The notes under the pieces were generated by a model. It ran no database searches and was not told where the DNA came from. It saw only the letters and a list, made by a program, of their open reading frames with translations. Below are positions 28,092 through 38,329 of a DNA stretch of 64,000 nt, piece by piece. Source of the stretch: Phycomyces blakesleeanus NRRL 1555(-) (taxonomy: Eukaryota > Mucoromycota > Mucoromycetes > Mucorales > Phycomycetaceae); NCBI RefSeq assembly GCF_001638985.1, contig NW_017265137.1, positions 2,540,222 to 2,604,221 of the forward strand. The letters run 5' to 3'. The position numbers and the translations under genes were made by a program. Position 1 is the first letter of the stretch; every line of letters begins with the position of its first letter.

Positions 28092-28981
28092 ATGGATTCC
28101 CTGCATCATCGTCTACACGCGTCCCCTCATTCTGACGACGAAGCCGAATACTTGGACGAGCAAGGTACCTAGAGGCTGCCCAAATAGCAACACCAAAAGA
28201 GAGAGATATTCACCGACTACCACTGTTGCTAGAACAAGAAAAACTATTACAAGAACTATGGATTCAAAATGAAAAGTCGAATCTGTTCATTCAGGTGAGT
28301 TTCAAAGGAGGATTCTACAAAGCAAGCCAATTGCTGAATATTTTTCTTCCTTCTTTACTATATATATATATTCTTTGCAGAGAGGATTGATATTGATTGG
28401 ATTTCTTGTTTCTACGATGTAAGTCTTTCTTTATCTATTCATCTATATATCTATCTATTGTGTATATATATATAAGATACGCACACCAAGTTTTACTAAC
28501 AAACTTGCACGCATTACTATATATGTGTGTATACATACAAATAAGCTATGTTGCGTTCTCATTTGAGATCCTCTATTCTCAGTCGGGTTTGCCTTTGATT
28601 CCAATTCCAACCTCTATTCCTCAAACATCAACCATATTTTTTCCTCGTGCAGCAGCAGTACTGAGCATTCTCTCGCTTTATGCATCGATCTATACTCTCC
28701 TTACTACCTGTCGACTGTCGGTTCTTGAAGCTCTCTGGAAAACACCTGCCCACCGCGGTCTCGGCTCTCTTGACCTAAAAGGTGCAGCCGTAACATCCGC
28801 CCTGGCCTTAACAAGTCCACTTTTAGCTTTGCTAGGACAGACATCATGGGTCGAGCTTGGTTTCTGGACAATTCCTCTCCTTGTTCTCCTCTTAGACTTT
28901 TCGGCCTACCATATGATGTGTCAAGTTGAAGCTAATTTTGGGGATCTCGAAAAGGCCCGGTACAAGTTTAAGGCGGTCTGA
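28092..28981 (+). CDS. unassigned multi-pass membrane protein
   Basis: Not recognised. A hydrophilic N-terminal part (MDSLHHRLHASPHSDDEAEYL, then an amphipathic stretch containing LLLEQEKLLQELW) is followed by about four hydrophobic segments. These are RGLILIGFLVSTIYVAF, a long one around AAAVLSILSLYASIYTLL, another around SALALTSPLLALLGQ and one around FWTIPLLVLLLDFSAY. The C-terminus is charged (DLEKARYKFKAV). Exons visible are 28092 to ~28164, ~28165-28294, 28381-28418 and 28546-28981; the last two junctions keep phase. The first junction does not. GTACCT to ATAG would be a 23 bp intron, too short to be likely, so either there is a frameshift or the true 5' end differs. Length would be about 225 residues. 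It may be an ER or Golgi membrane protein; that is a guess from composition only. Confidence 0.6.
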
Positions 28982-29350
28982 TGGCAAAGACGATTTTTAC
29001 TGTAAAGAGAGGGAGAGAGATGATCTATTTTGACCATTATTTGTTCTTTTTTTTTGATTCTTATCTTGAATGAGTTGGCTATTATTATGTTTTTGTCTTT
29101 TGTAAAGAGGCAGAGGAACAATCATACGGAGGGACAAAGAAGACGGATTGCTTGTCAACCATATACATACATACATACATATGTACATACATATATACAT
29201 ATATACATACATATACATATACATATATTATTTATGTCTAGTCAAGAAAGGAGGATTAAAAATATTGGAATGTACAGGAGAGGGATAAAAAGAAGGGCTA
29301 TTTTTTTTCTTTTTTGGTTAATTGTTGTTGGAAAAATACAAGGCATTCTT
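28982..29350. other. convergent intergenic region with (ATAC)n tract
   Basis: Between the membrane protein and convergent COX10. 29155-29228 consists of ATAC/ATAT tetranucleotide units. Several spurious ORFs cross it; no gene is supported. Confidence 0.6.
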
Positions 29351-30498
29351 CTATTCTTCCTCTTCCTCGGTTGAGGTCGAATTTGTCTTGTGGACCATCA
29401 TGAGGGCCAGTAAAACGGGCAGGTGAATGATACTGCCGAAAAACAATTGTCGGCTGGTCTTCTCGTTACTAATCACCCGCAAAATAAATATATATGTTTA
29501 TCAGTAGGTTATTATTTGCATTTTGTATTTTGCATTTTGTATTAAACTTGCCTGTTGCGCCAGAATTTGACGGCTCCCCAGATAAGAGCAGCATTAACAA
29601 TTGTAGAATCGACAGCAAACAACCAAGTAGTTATGTCAAGAAGAGGAAGACTGAGAGAGAGAGGAATCATGGCCAGACTGTAGCGCAGAGAGACACGTGC
29701 ATTGAGCTTGGGATCAGTCACAGACATCATACGGTATCCAGCCTTGGAATAGTCTGCTCTGAGGTTCCATGCAAGCGCATTAAAGTGAGGAAATTGCCAG
29801 GCATACAAAATGCCACCCAATACCCATGCTCCGGGTTCCAATCCGTTTGTAACAGCTGCCCAGCCCATCATTGGTGGAATAGCTCCCACAACTGCACCTG
29901 CCCAGGTGTTTGCAATTGATGCACGCTTCATGGGTGTGTATACAGCTGTATAGAGAAGCACATTTGCAGCCCCCAGTGCCGCTGTCAAAGGGTTCACCAT
30001 AGTTGCCAACAATGCTACGCCGGTCGTACCAGTTAATACACCAAAACTGAATGCATGGAAAGACGACAGCTGTCGGCGACCCAGTACTCGATTACGGGTT
30101 CGGAGCATCTGGGCATCATATGGAACCTCAATCCACTGGTTGATTGCATTCGCTGATGAAATGCACAATCCTGTTCCAATCGTGGTGTATAATAAATTTG
30201 CCACTGTTGCCGCACCAGGTGCCATTGCATATCCACACATTGTCGTCAGTGCTACAAGGCCAGCCAGCTTGGCCTTAACTAGCTCTTTGTAGAGTCCAGG
30301 TACTTCTGCCAGCGCAGGTGGAGTGATTGGCTTAAACTTGGTCACCTTGTTGGACTCGTCAGGGGTTGTGGTCGTATATGGTGCCAAAAGTCGTGGGTGG
30401 CGATGATGTGGCAACACCATACTGTGAGCAATACGGATCTGTCGCGTCTGCGTCTGCAACACAAGCGATAGCCGAGAGTTGGCACGTAGAAGAGCCAT
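29351..30498 (-). CDS. COX10: protohaem IX farnesyltransferase Cox10 (haem O synthase)
   Basis: Transfers a farnesyl group to haem B to make haem O, the precursor of haem A for cytochrome oxidase; mitochondrial inner membrane. Exons 30498-29552 and 29468-29351, 354 residues. The N-terminus is Arg/Ser/Thr-rich with no acidic residues over the first ~40 residues, like a mitochondrial presequence. The prenyltransferase signature is present: NQWIEVPYDAQMLRTRNR, and the second loop LYAWQFPHFNALAW with DYSKAGYRM. Multiple membrane spans follow. The single intron has a GC donor (AG/GCAAGT at 29551) and AG acceptor. Only this choice gives phase agreement and the family sequence NEKTSRQLFFGSIIHLP. The C-terminus ends in an acidic run of five Glu, which is unusual. 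Confidence 0.95.
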
Positions 30499-30889
30499 AT
30501 GATGTTGTTAATCGCGTTGATTCGTCGAACAAAAAAAAAGCTTCTTGTACATTTTTCCCTTTTTTGTTTTTGTTTACAGATTTGCTGAAGATCCAAGGAA
30601 TTGGAAGTCCGGATCCAAATGGGTTCCTTGGTTTCAAAGGAATTAAATTATGGTATTTAATTTTATAGATGGGGTATAGAAAGGAGTATATATATATACA
30701 CGTTTGTGTATGTGTGTAATCGACTGGTAATGACATGTAGGCAATGCTACGAAGTAAATAGAGAAAACAACAAGTAAATATTAAGATGTTATGTATATCA
30801 TCATTATTTTTTAGAAAGCCGGTAGTGTTGTGTTTAGTGTAGTCAATAATTACAGTGAAGTACAAATAAGCTTAATTAATTCACAGCTA
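30499..30889. other. upstream region of COX10
   Basis: No gene seen. AT-rich with (TA)n/(TG)n near 30690-30715. It ends at the TA dinucleotide flanking the MITE. Confidence 0.55.
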
Positions 30890-31082
30890 TACACTCTCCG
30901 GAAATTATTGGTGCAAGAATAAAAATAAATTTGGTGCAAAAATAAAGATAAAATTTGGTGCAATTTCCTACCATTTCTCTGCTTAATTCATCTTTTTTGG
31001 TGCATTTGGTGCATTTGGTGCATTCCATTTTTGCGCCAAATTTATTTTTATTTTTGCACCAATAGTTTCCGGAAAGAGTGTA
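30890..31082. mobile_element. Tc1/mariner-like MITE, ~193 bp, intact ends
   Basis: Terminal inverted repeats of about 50 bp. The left starts TACACTCTCCGGAAATTATT and the right ends AATAGTTTCCGGAAAGAGTG then TA. Both continue inward into GGTGCAA and the A/T-rich block ending TTTGGYGCA. TA dinucleotides flank both ends, as expected for a TA target-site duplication. The centre has several TTTGGTGCA units, three of them in tandem at ~31000-31022. It has no coding capacity. A partial relative is at 18124-18218. Confidence 0.85.
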
Positions 31083-31726
31083 TATGTATATATGTCTTTA
31101 AATAAGTGCTTGTATTTGTATCCTTGGATACGTGTCCTAATTTTTTAATTAATTGGGGGTACTCAGCCAGATTGATAGATCAAATTCTTGTGTGAATCTT
31201 AGCCAGTGATATCAATTTGTAGTTGAAGACACCAAAAGACAAAAATACAAAATTCGTACAAAATTCATAGATTTTTATAGCATTTATAGAGTAAGCTTTT
31301 GCACGTTCTGATTTCTTCTTTGAACCAATACGCACCTAGACTCTCGAAGAAGCCAAGTGTTTTTTCTTTGTCTTAAGATCTGGCAATACATTGTCAACCT
31401 TGTGTATAGATTTATTGGATTTAAGGTTTTGCTCGAGCTTCTTCAGGGCAGCTGTCTGCTCCAATTTTACATTAACTTCCTTCTCAATTACTTATGAACA
31501 GTAACCTTATGGAGACAACGTTTCTATCTAACCGTACTAATTAATTTTGGCTACCTGTCCGGGTCCCGGTGTCTTTCTCTAATACTTCGCGGCAAAATGA
31601 TGTGTCCTGGAAAAACGCAATATATTTATTGCACATATTAGCTTACTACTCTTTCACCACATTTTGAGTTAATTCATCTCTTTCCAGGCACATAACTTTC
31701 ATTCCTTTAAGGGTCAAAGTCTGTAT
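31083..31726. other. relic zone; contains a GGGGGTACTCAG-ended element
   Basis: Non-coding apart from fragments. Starting at 31155, GGGGGTACTCAGCC is followed by TTAGCCAGTGATATC and GACACCAAAAG (to ~31240). In the same order and spacing these match the reverse complement of 60245-60329, so this is a second copy of that MITE family. The rest is AT-rich with no gene. Confidence 0.65.
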
Positions 31727-33130
31727 TTGGGCAACTTAAAAATAAAATACTGTCTCATACGAAGAACAAATCCTGTATATTCAATTAATAACTGTTTGTA
31801 CCTTAGATTTATAATTGACAATAAAGAAATAATAATTAGTCACAAATGCACTATATCAATAGGCAGTTATACAAAAAGTTATGGGTTGTTGTCATTAGAG
31901 TGTGACGCAATCTTGTTGAATATGTTACTATTTATTGGCCTTTTTACGCGTATGATGTCTTTGTCTTTCTTTTACCTACTTATATTCTCAGAGTCTGACA
32001 ACACCAGTCGGTAAGTAACCCCCACCGTCTCTTTTTTGAAAAGCACAAAAGAGAGTCTTTATACGAATATTATGCGTCCTTAGGGAACAAATAGAATTAC
32101 TTCGTGCCGGTAGAATCAAATTGTCGTCTCCCATCAGGAAATGCTATCCCCTTAAAAGTAGCGATGATCTATGAATAAGAAAGATAAAAACAATATCGTA
32201 TTGCATATAAAAAAGTAAGGATTCAGCTAATCAGAGAATCGTACGTTTTTCGATCAAATTCTGATCGAAATTTGATCTTTCTGAGTACCCCCCATATAAA
32301 TCGAATAGCAAGCTTAATTAAACTAATTTGTTTTTTACTTACCATTAGTTCTCTGGACTGCATCTACCTGTTCTCTGCGAACATCAAAAAATCAGTAACC
32401 AAATATTTGGGAACAGAAGCACATCTCTCTTCTATCCCTTTGTTTTCAAGTGGAAAAACAAATGATATCGATCCCATATTTTTTAAATGGTACATGCAAT
32501 TAACTAATGTAATATCTTACTACTATTGAATCATCTTTACATACTAAAATCTGACTATTTAGTTTAAATTTGAAGACAATAGCGGCAAATGGATGGAGTT
32601 GCAAAAGGCTACTATAGCTATATTGGGTGAAGCAATAACAAAATATGACAAAGTAGTGGTTCAAATCGCCAATTTGCTCCATACAGTGTTTGTATCTATT
32701 TTTTGTCATTGCTTTAGGTTACTATCACACGAATACTTATCCTCTCTTATTTTGTAGAACACCGCGCTTGCTAATTAATTCCAATAAATCAAATTTTGAG
32801 GACACGCATATCCATAACTTTGTTTCTTATATCATCAAACTGCTTTTTGGAATCGAGGACATCTTGAATCATCAATGGTAAATATTAAACTTGCAACTAT
32901 ATGTCTATTAAGTTATATGGTTTTCTTGTAGGGCAAACGGTAGACTAAACCAAGTTGATCAAAATGGAAAATTTAAACCTAATTATATTGCATACGTGAA
33001 GACTCGGAGCATCCGACATAATCTTACCATTGCCGAGGTTAAACCCACTGACGCAAGTTCGGGAAAGCCCCTAAGATATATAAAGGTGGGGCACGACGTA
33101 TCCAGGGTGGGAGCCGACATTTTCTGCTAA
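31727..33130 (+). pseudogene. fragmentary multi-exon gene ending in a PD-(D/E)XK-like nuclease segment
   Basis: Exon-like open pieces separated by plausible introns are 31727-~32012, 32084-~32150, 32350-~32500, 32563-~32720, 32759-32880 and 32934-33130. The last two join to a sequence with HNFVSYIIKLLFGIEDI, then KFKPNYIAYVKT and IAEVKPTD, and a stop at 33130. The order KPxY...(E)xK resembles a restriction-endonuclease-like core (PD...ExK) of a type I believe is multicopy in Mucorales proteomes. Here the acidic residue expected in PD is Asn. In-frame stops end several pieces and the C-terminal helix is cut short. No start or complete model could be built, so it is called a pseudogene. Family assignment is inference from motif order only. 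Confidence 0.4.
32281..32293. mobile_element. inverted GGGGGTACTCAG terminus
   Basis: CTGAGTACCCCCC is the inverse of the 12-base end at 31155-31166. AAATTTGATC/GATCAAATT units flank it internally. It is either the other end of a ~1.1 kb element or an independent MITE end inside the relic gene. Confidence 0.45.
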
Positions 33131-34461
33131 GGTATATTTTCTTAAAGTAGTATGATAGGCGGGTATTTTATTACTTTGTATATATCTCAAATAATGCATA
33201 AAAATAGTATGAAGCTGTAAGTATAAAATAATATACTGAATATGATGCCTTTACACTTAGTTAAAGCTATTATTCTACCTTGTATCTGAGTAGTTTTATT
33301 ACGATATGTATTAATTCTTAGGGACCAGATATAATTATTTGATGCTGGACAGCACGCCATAATTTGTGGTCCAGTAAAATCAAAACATCGTCTCCCACCA
33401 GAAAATGTCGTCCCCCTAGGATTAGCGCTCTCGGTATCTCTACTTGTCCCATTATTGAGATACTAACTTATAAAGCAATTCCAAATACCTCGCTATCAAT
33501 ATTAATATCAAAAAAATTCATTTCTTGTTCGTGCCTTCCCGCACTATCATAAGAGAAAAAGGGGAGAAGACGAGTTTTAGACATTTTGCAATATTTTTTC
33601 CCCTCTGTTATAGAAGGGAAATAGCTTATTATCCGCAAAAGTAAAAGATCAAAAAAGTAAAATTTATGTAAAGAACCTCTCTCTCTAAAAATACCTTTTA
33701 AATTGCCTTTTTTTTCTGGTCGTAATGCTTGTTCGTATACATGCCCCACTGACAATTTATTCGCTGCCTTTATTTTCTGTGGCTCTTATTCTATTTAGGT
33801 CTACTTTAATTATGGCTCTTTATGGGGCACAGCCGCTTGTAAATTACGTGATCTAGCCAGACCTAGCCTAGCTTTTTTTTTGAGCTTTTGATTTTTTTTT
33901 CAGCCTGCAAGAATTATATAAACTATTCCAAAATATATTTTTAAATTCATATGGTTAACTTTTAATTAAAGTCCATTGCTGAAAGCAGGATTTCCATATA
34001 TGGTCTCCTTCTACCAAGTACCACACAAAGCCATCTTAATAGCGGTAGACAGATGCTTTTGGCTCGAGAAAGAGTTTTATTTATTCTTTTTTGTTAAAAA
34101 AAATAAATAAATATGATTGGGTGAACTTGAACAGTATTTGTTTAAAAAGTTACCCCATTTTTTGAAGAACAAATTCTTGGATAATTTACAAAAGCAAAAT
34201 ATAAAAGCTTTGTATACAATAACTTTTTGATGAATTATCCAATTTTTTTTAAGTTTTGTGATAATGCTTGACTTTTTGTTTTTCTTTAAAAAAAATTAAC
34301 AGTAGACAGATGAAGTGTGATATGATCGGCTAGATTAGAATCCTTCTTATTCAAATCTTATTTTTGAATTTGCATCTGTCTATCGCTATTGCTTGTATCT
34401 GTTCCTAGTAAAATCCTTGTTGTCTAATGGTTGGTTTACATTGTATGAGTGTGTAGTTTCT

Positions 34462-34537
34462 CTGAGCCATGTACAACAGATCGCCGACAGTTTCCCTCCT
34501 AATAAAATATAATCTTTAACCTGAGCCATGTACAACA
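34462..34537 (+). repeat. 17 bp direct repeat upstream of chitinase
   Basis: CTGAGCCATGTACAACA is present exactly at 34462-34478 and 34521-34537, 59 bp apart, 165-240 bp before the chitinase ATG. It could be a duplicated regulatory element or the footprint of a small insertion. Confidence 0.75.
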
Positions 34538-34593
34538 TAAGGACCACTGAGAACAAGGCTGAGATTCAAGACAAAATAATCGAAAAAAAAAGA

Positions 34594-34602
34594 TATAAAA
34601 AG
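34594..34602 (+). promoter_or_regulatory. TATA box of the chitinase gene
   Basis: TATAAAAAG lies about 100 bp upstream of the chitinase ATG (34702), the right place for a core promoter with a short leader. Assigned by sequence and position only. Confidence 0.5.
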
Positions 34603-34701
34603 GTATTGACAGTCGATTGTATTTATCTCCCACTTCTTAAAGAAACCCGAAGCTTCAACCAATTGACAGTACATAGAAACTCTTTTTTGTTTATATTCAA
34701 C

Positions 34702-36515
34702 ATGAAGTCGACCTTTCTGTTTATATTATTGACGGCCAGTTGTGCTTTGGCTGATAAGATCCTTCTTGGATACTTTCCAAACTGTAAGTCTTTATTGTTT
34801 AATTATTAATTATCATTATCATAATCATTTTAAAGAATTACAATCTCTTATTTACGCACATATTTGTTTTCTTACTTTTAGGGCTGGGATCATCGTATCC
34901 AGGTAAGTTTCTGTCAATTGACTCTATACATATTTTTTAAAATAAAAACTAATTCATATATGATTTTTCTTTAGTCTCCAAAATCAACCTTTCGAAATAC
35001 ACTCACATCAACTATGCATTTGCTGAGATGGCCAAAGGCGATGTACCTGAATGGCCAGACAAGAGTGTGGTTGACGTACAGCTCCCACAACTTGTCAAGG
35101 CTGCCCACGCAAAGAAAACAAAGGTTCTTATATCAATTGGTGGCTGGTCCGGATCTCGTACCTTTAGTACAATGGTCTCCAGCTCATCTCGCCGCAAGAA
35201 GTTTATCAATTGGCAAATTAGCCAAATTAAAAAGTAAGAAAGCATGGTAAAATGATTAATGAATATTGTGTTTAATGATCTCTAACTCACAAAATAGGTA
35301 CAATATTGATGGAATTGATATAGGTGGGTAATTTGGTCTTTTTATCTTTATATAGCACTAATGCATAATGTATAAAATAGGAAAAAAACCATTAATTTTT
35401 GAAAACTAATTTGCTTCGTTTGCCCTTTTTTTGTTTCTTTTTTATATTCGGGGGTCAAATCAGATTGGGAATATCCCGGTACTCAAGGACAGGGATGTAA
35501 TGTAGTCAACCTAAATTCAGACACATCAAACTTCCTCAAGCTCCTCAAAGAATTGCGCACAAGCTTGGATACAACATTTGGTGCAAAGAAAAAAGAAATT
35601 ACTATTGCAACACACGTAAACACATTTGTAAATGCAGCAGGAAATATGAAGAATGTATCTGCATTTGCAAAGGTATTGGACAGAATCAACATCATGACTT
35701 ACGATATCAATGGAGCATGGGGTGCCAACACAGGTACCTAATCATATAATCAACTATCAGTTTTTTCTTTCTTTCAATTCACTCAGCTTCATTATATACT
35801 AGGTCCAAATGCTCCCTTCAATTACCAGCCTGGCGAAGGATCAATTAGTTTTGTCTCTTCAATCCAAACCTGGTTGGATGCTGGTGTTCCTGCCAATAAA
35901 CTTGTTGCTGGTATAGCCTTTTATGGCCGGGCCACTAGTAAGTAATTATAAACTCTCATTTGAGACATACTATTGGCAACATCAAGCTAATAATATACTA
36001 TGTGTTCGTTTGTAATTTAGCTGCCAAACAAAATATGCTTATAACAAAGTATCAATATCAGCCTCAGATCACTGGAAAGCCAGCTCAAGGAGACTCTCTT
36101 GATGGCCCTTGGAAAGATCTTTCCTGTCCTGCAGATTCTGGGGACAGAACTGGAATCTGGCGCTATGAAAAGATTCGATCTCAAGGACTCTTGTCGTCCC
36201 CAACAAAGGCAGTGTCGCCATGGGTACGCACATGGGACAGCGTTAGTCAGACCCCTTGGTTATTCAATCCCAAGACAAATACATATCTCACCTATGACGA
36301 CCCTGCATCAATTGCTGTCAAGGTCAACCATACTCTGTGCAAGAAATTGGGAGGATTGATGGTGTGGTCTGTGGAACAAGATTCTAGCAATGGTGAATTG
36401 CTTAATGCAGCATATTCTGTCCGTACTAGTAAGTCTTGCAGTAATTTAAAGCAAGGTTTATGATACTGATATCTTTTTTACAATAGAATCCAAACCAAGC
36501 GTGTGTCCCTATTGA
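34702..36515 (+). CDS. secreted GH18 chitinase
   Basis: Endo- or exo-acting glycoside hydrolase family 18 enzyme that cleaves chitin, for wall remodelling or nutrition. Eight exons: 34702-34783, 34882-34902, 34975-35233, 35298-35323, 35464-35733, 35803-35937, 36021-36428, 36487-36515; 409 residues, in frame. A signal peptide (KSTFLFILLTASCALA) precedes the barrel beginning KILLGYFPNW. The substrate strand SIGGWSGS and the catalytic motif DGIDIDWEYPG (DxxDxDxE, with Glu as acid) are intact. The Met-Tyr-Asp strand reads NIMTYDINGAWG, and MVWSVEQD provides the last Trp. No chitin-binding domain or GPI signal is seen. The final 10-residue exon (ending PSVCPY) is inferred from phase; read-through would give a slightly longer tail. 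Confidence 0.95.
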
Positions 36516-37096
36516 ATGTTATACTGTATTTTAGTTAGCTAATTTGTACATGTGTGTATCCTGTACTATTTACTTTTATTATATTATATTATATTAAAAT
36601 ACAAAGAAAATATTTATCTTAGTTAGACAAACACAATATACTATATATTTTATATTTTACGACAATTGCAGTGATATTCGCACATGTTGAGGTATTCTTA
36701 TAAGATACGATACCAAGGCTGACTAGTATATATGTATATAACCAAAGGGTTAGGGAAAGTAAAGGTGCAAAAATATATCTACTTGCACAAACAAGACTGA
36801 GATTTGTTATAATAAGCATAATAAATTAGTCAGGACTTCACTCTGACAGTTAAAGAGACCCAGGCAACTGAACGTTATGGGTACAAAATGGAATTGAGTG
36901 GGGAAGGAATAATCTGTCGTACGAGTAATGTACAGTGGCCAATAGGAGCAGTTTGTAAATGGGCATTTTTTTTTGGCTTTCTAGTGCAAAGTGAGGTTTC
37001 GTTGGTTGGCGGATTGAAAGCTTACTTTCTTTCTTTCTCTCCTCTCCTCTCTTCTACTGCTACCACTAGTATTATTATTATTATTTTTGGTTTGAA
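36516..37096. other. intergenic between chitinase and the ERF4-like gene
   Basis: No gene seen. AT-rich after the chitinase stop, with a TTATATTATATTATATT run near 36578. A CT-rich tract and (TAT)n occur just before the next ATG (37025-37090). Confidence 0.6.
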
Positions 37097-38329
37097 ATGG
37101 AGACAAGTTTTGGTGTGTCGACAGCTAGAAAAGGGCCACAATTTGAAAAATATAAGCGATACACTGATACATGGTTGATGGTACACCCGCCTATCCGTGG
37201 AAACAGAGCCAATCGACGGTTCTCTTCTTCGAGTGGCCAAAGTGGACTGTCGACCCTCACATCAAGCAGTAGCTTCCACCGAAAGGCTCTTTCTCTTGAT
37301 ACTGTCCCCTTATTAAATACAACCCCTACCACCTTCTTTGAAAAAGCTACCTGCACCATCGCCACAGACTACTCTTTACCTCAGGAAATATCCATGACGA
37401 CACCCTCAGTCAAGCAACAATCATGTAAAGTTAAAATAAATAAATATAAATAAATATATAATCTTTTTTTCATTATATATATCGAAAATTGGACTTTTTT
37501 TTTTGTTCTTTTGGTTCTTGGCTCTTCCTCCTCTCATCTCACATTTGCGATCTTCTACACTCTCTCTACAATCAGCTACTAGTCTTCAGCAACCCACACT
37601 ACCCAAAAGAAGATCCGGCACCGGTAACGAGAACGAGGGCTATGTAATGACCGTAAGGACGCCTGGAAATCAACAGCGACGCAGCATGACTCCACACATA
37701 CTGGTACCCATCTCACAAGGACTTGTAATGTGTGTACGTGTTGAACGCGATTACTCCAAAGGAGATGGAATCACTAAATTCCAAACAGTTTTTCCTCCAG
37801 AACTCGAAGGACGAGTATGATCAACCCTTAGCCATCTAAAAAAATATGAACAAATGACTCTAACCTAATCAATAGATACAACATGACAAACTATTACACA
37901 CAGTAGAGACTCTGAATGCTATATTACTACAAGCAGAGACATTAACCTTTCGACATGTTTTTGATAATATAATGGAATGTTTGACGATCTATACCTGGCC
38001 ACTGCTTTTTCCTTCAAAATATCAAAAAGTAAAATGAAAGAAATTATGCATTTGAACAAAGAAAAAAAAAAAGGAAACTATCCTTTCTAATAATGTACAT
38101 TCATATCAACTATTTTTTGGATGTTTTTTTTAGGCACTCGACCATCTTCGACAGTTTGTTGAAACGCAAAATAAAGAAGTATATAATCCCCTTGGCATGG
38201 AGATCACTAGTCCTGTCCGTGTAGCTTTTCTATATGTAGGTATTACCCAAAAGTTGTAATTACTAAGCTTAACTTCCAATTATATATTAGCTTGAGATCA
38301 AGATATTCGAGAGGAACGAAGCCTCATGA
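37097..38329 (+). CDS. Golgin A7/ERF4-domain protein (palmitoyltransferase cofactor)
   Basis: Erf4/Golga7 proteins are regulatory partners of DHHC palmitoyltransferases such as Erf2, acting on Ras at ER/Golgi membranes. Exons 37097-37424, 37576-37814, 37876-38028, 38134-38235, 38291-38329; 286 residues, in frame. The C-terminal ~140 residues carry the domain: FPPELEGR, HTVETLNAILLQAE, FDNIMECLTIYTW, KYQKALDHLRQFVETQN, YNPLGMEITSP and LEIKIFE. The N-terminal ~150 residues are Ser/Thr-rich and low complexity, with no recognised domain. The third exon was found by translating in family frame; it is not a long ORF. Fungal Erf4 is usually poorly conserved, so the exact orthology (Erf4 versus another family member) is left open. 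Confidence 0.82.

Larger units (their letters stand above)
33131..34701. other. relic zone and chitinase upstream region
   Basis: 33316-33420 repeats an exon-like segment of 32084-32150 (shared CGTCTCCCAYCAG then AAATG). After that only AT-rich sequence and spurious ORFs are visible up to the chitinase promoter. Many short poly-A/T runs occur at 33870-34300. Confidence 0.5.

Noticed and set aside
29494..29919. 141-codon plus-strand ORF inside COX10
   Set aside because: Antisense shadow of the conserved COX10 coding exon.
35014..35250. Alternative frame ORF MHLLRWPKAMYLNG
   Set aside because: Overlaps the chitinase exon, whose frame contains the conserved barrel strands.
36888..37178. 96-codon ORF MELSGEGIICRTSN
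   Set aside because: Low-complexity tail, no family similarity, and overlaps the ERF4-like first exon in another frame.
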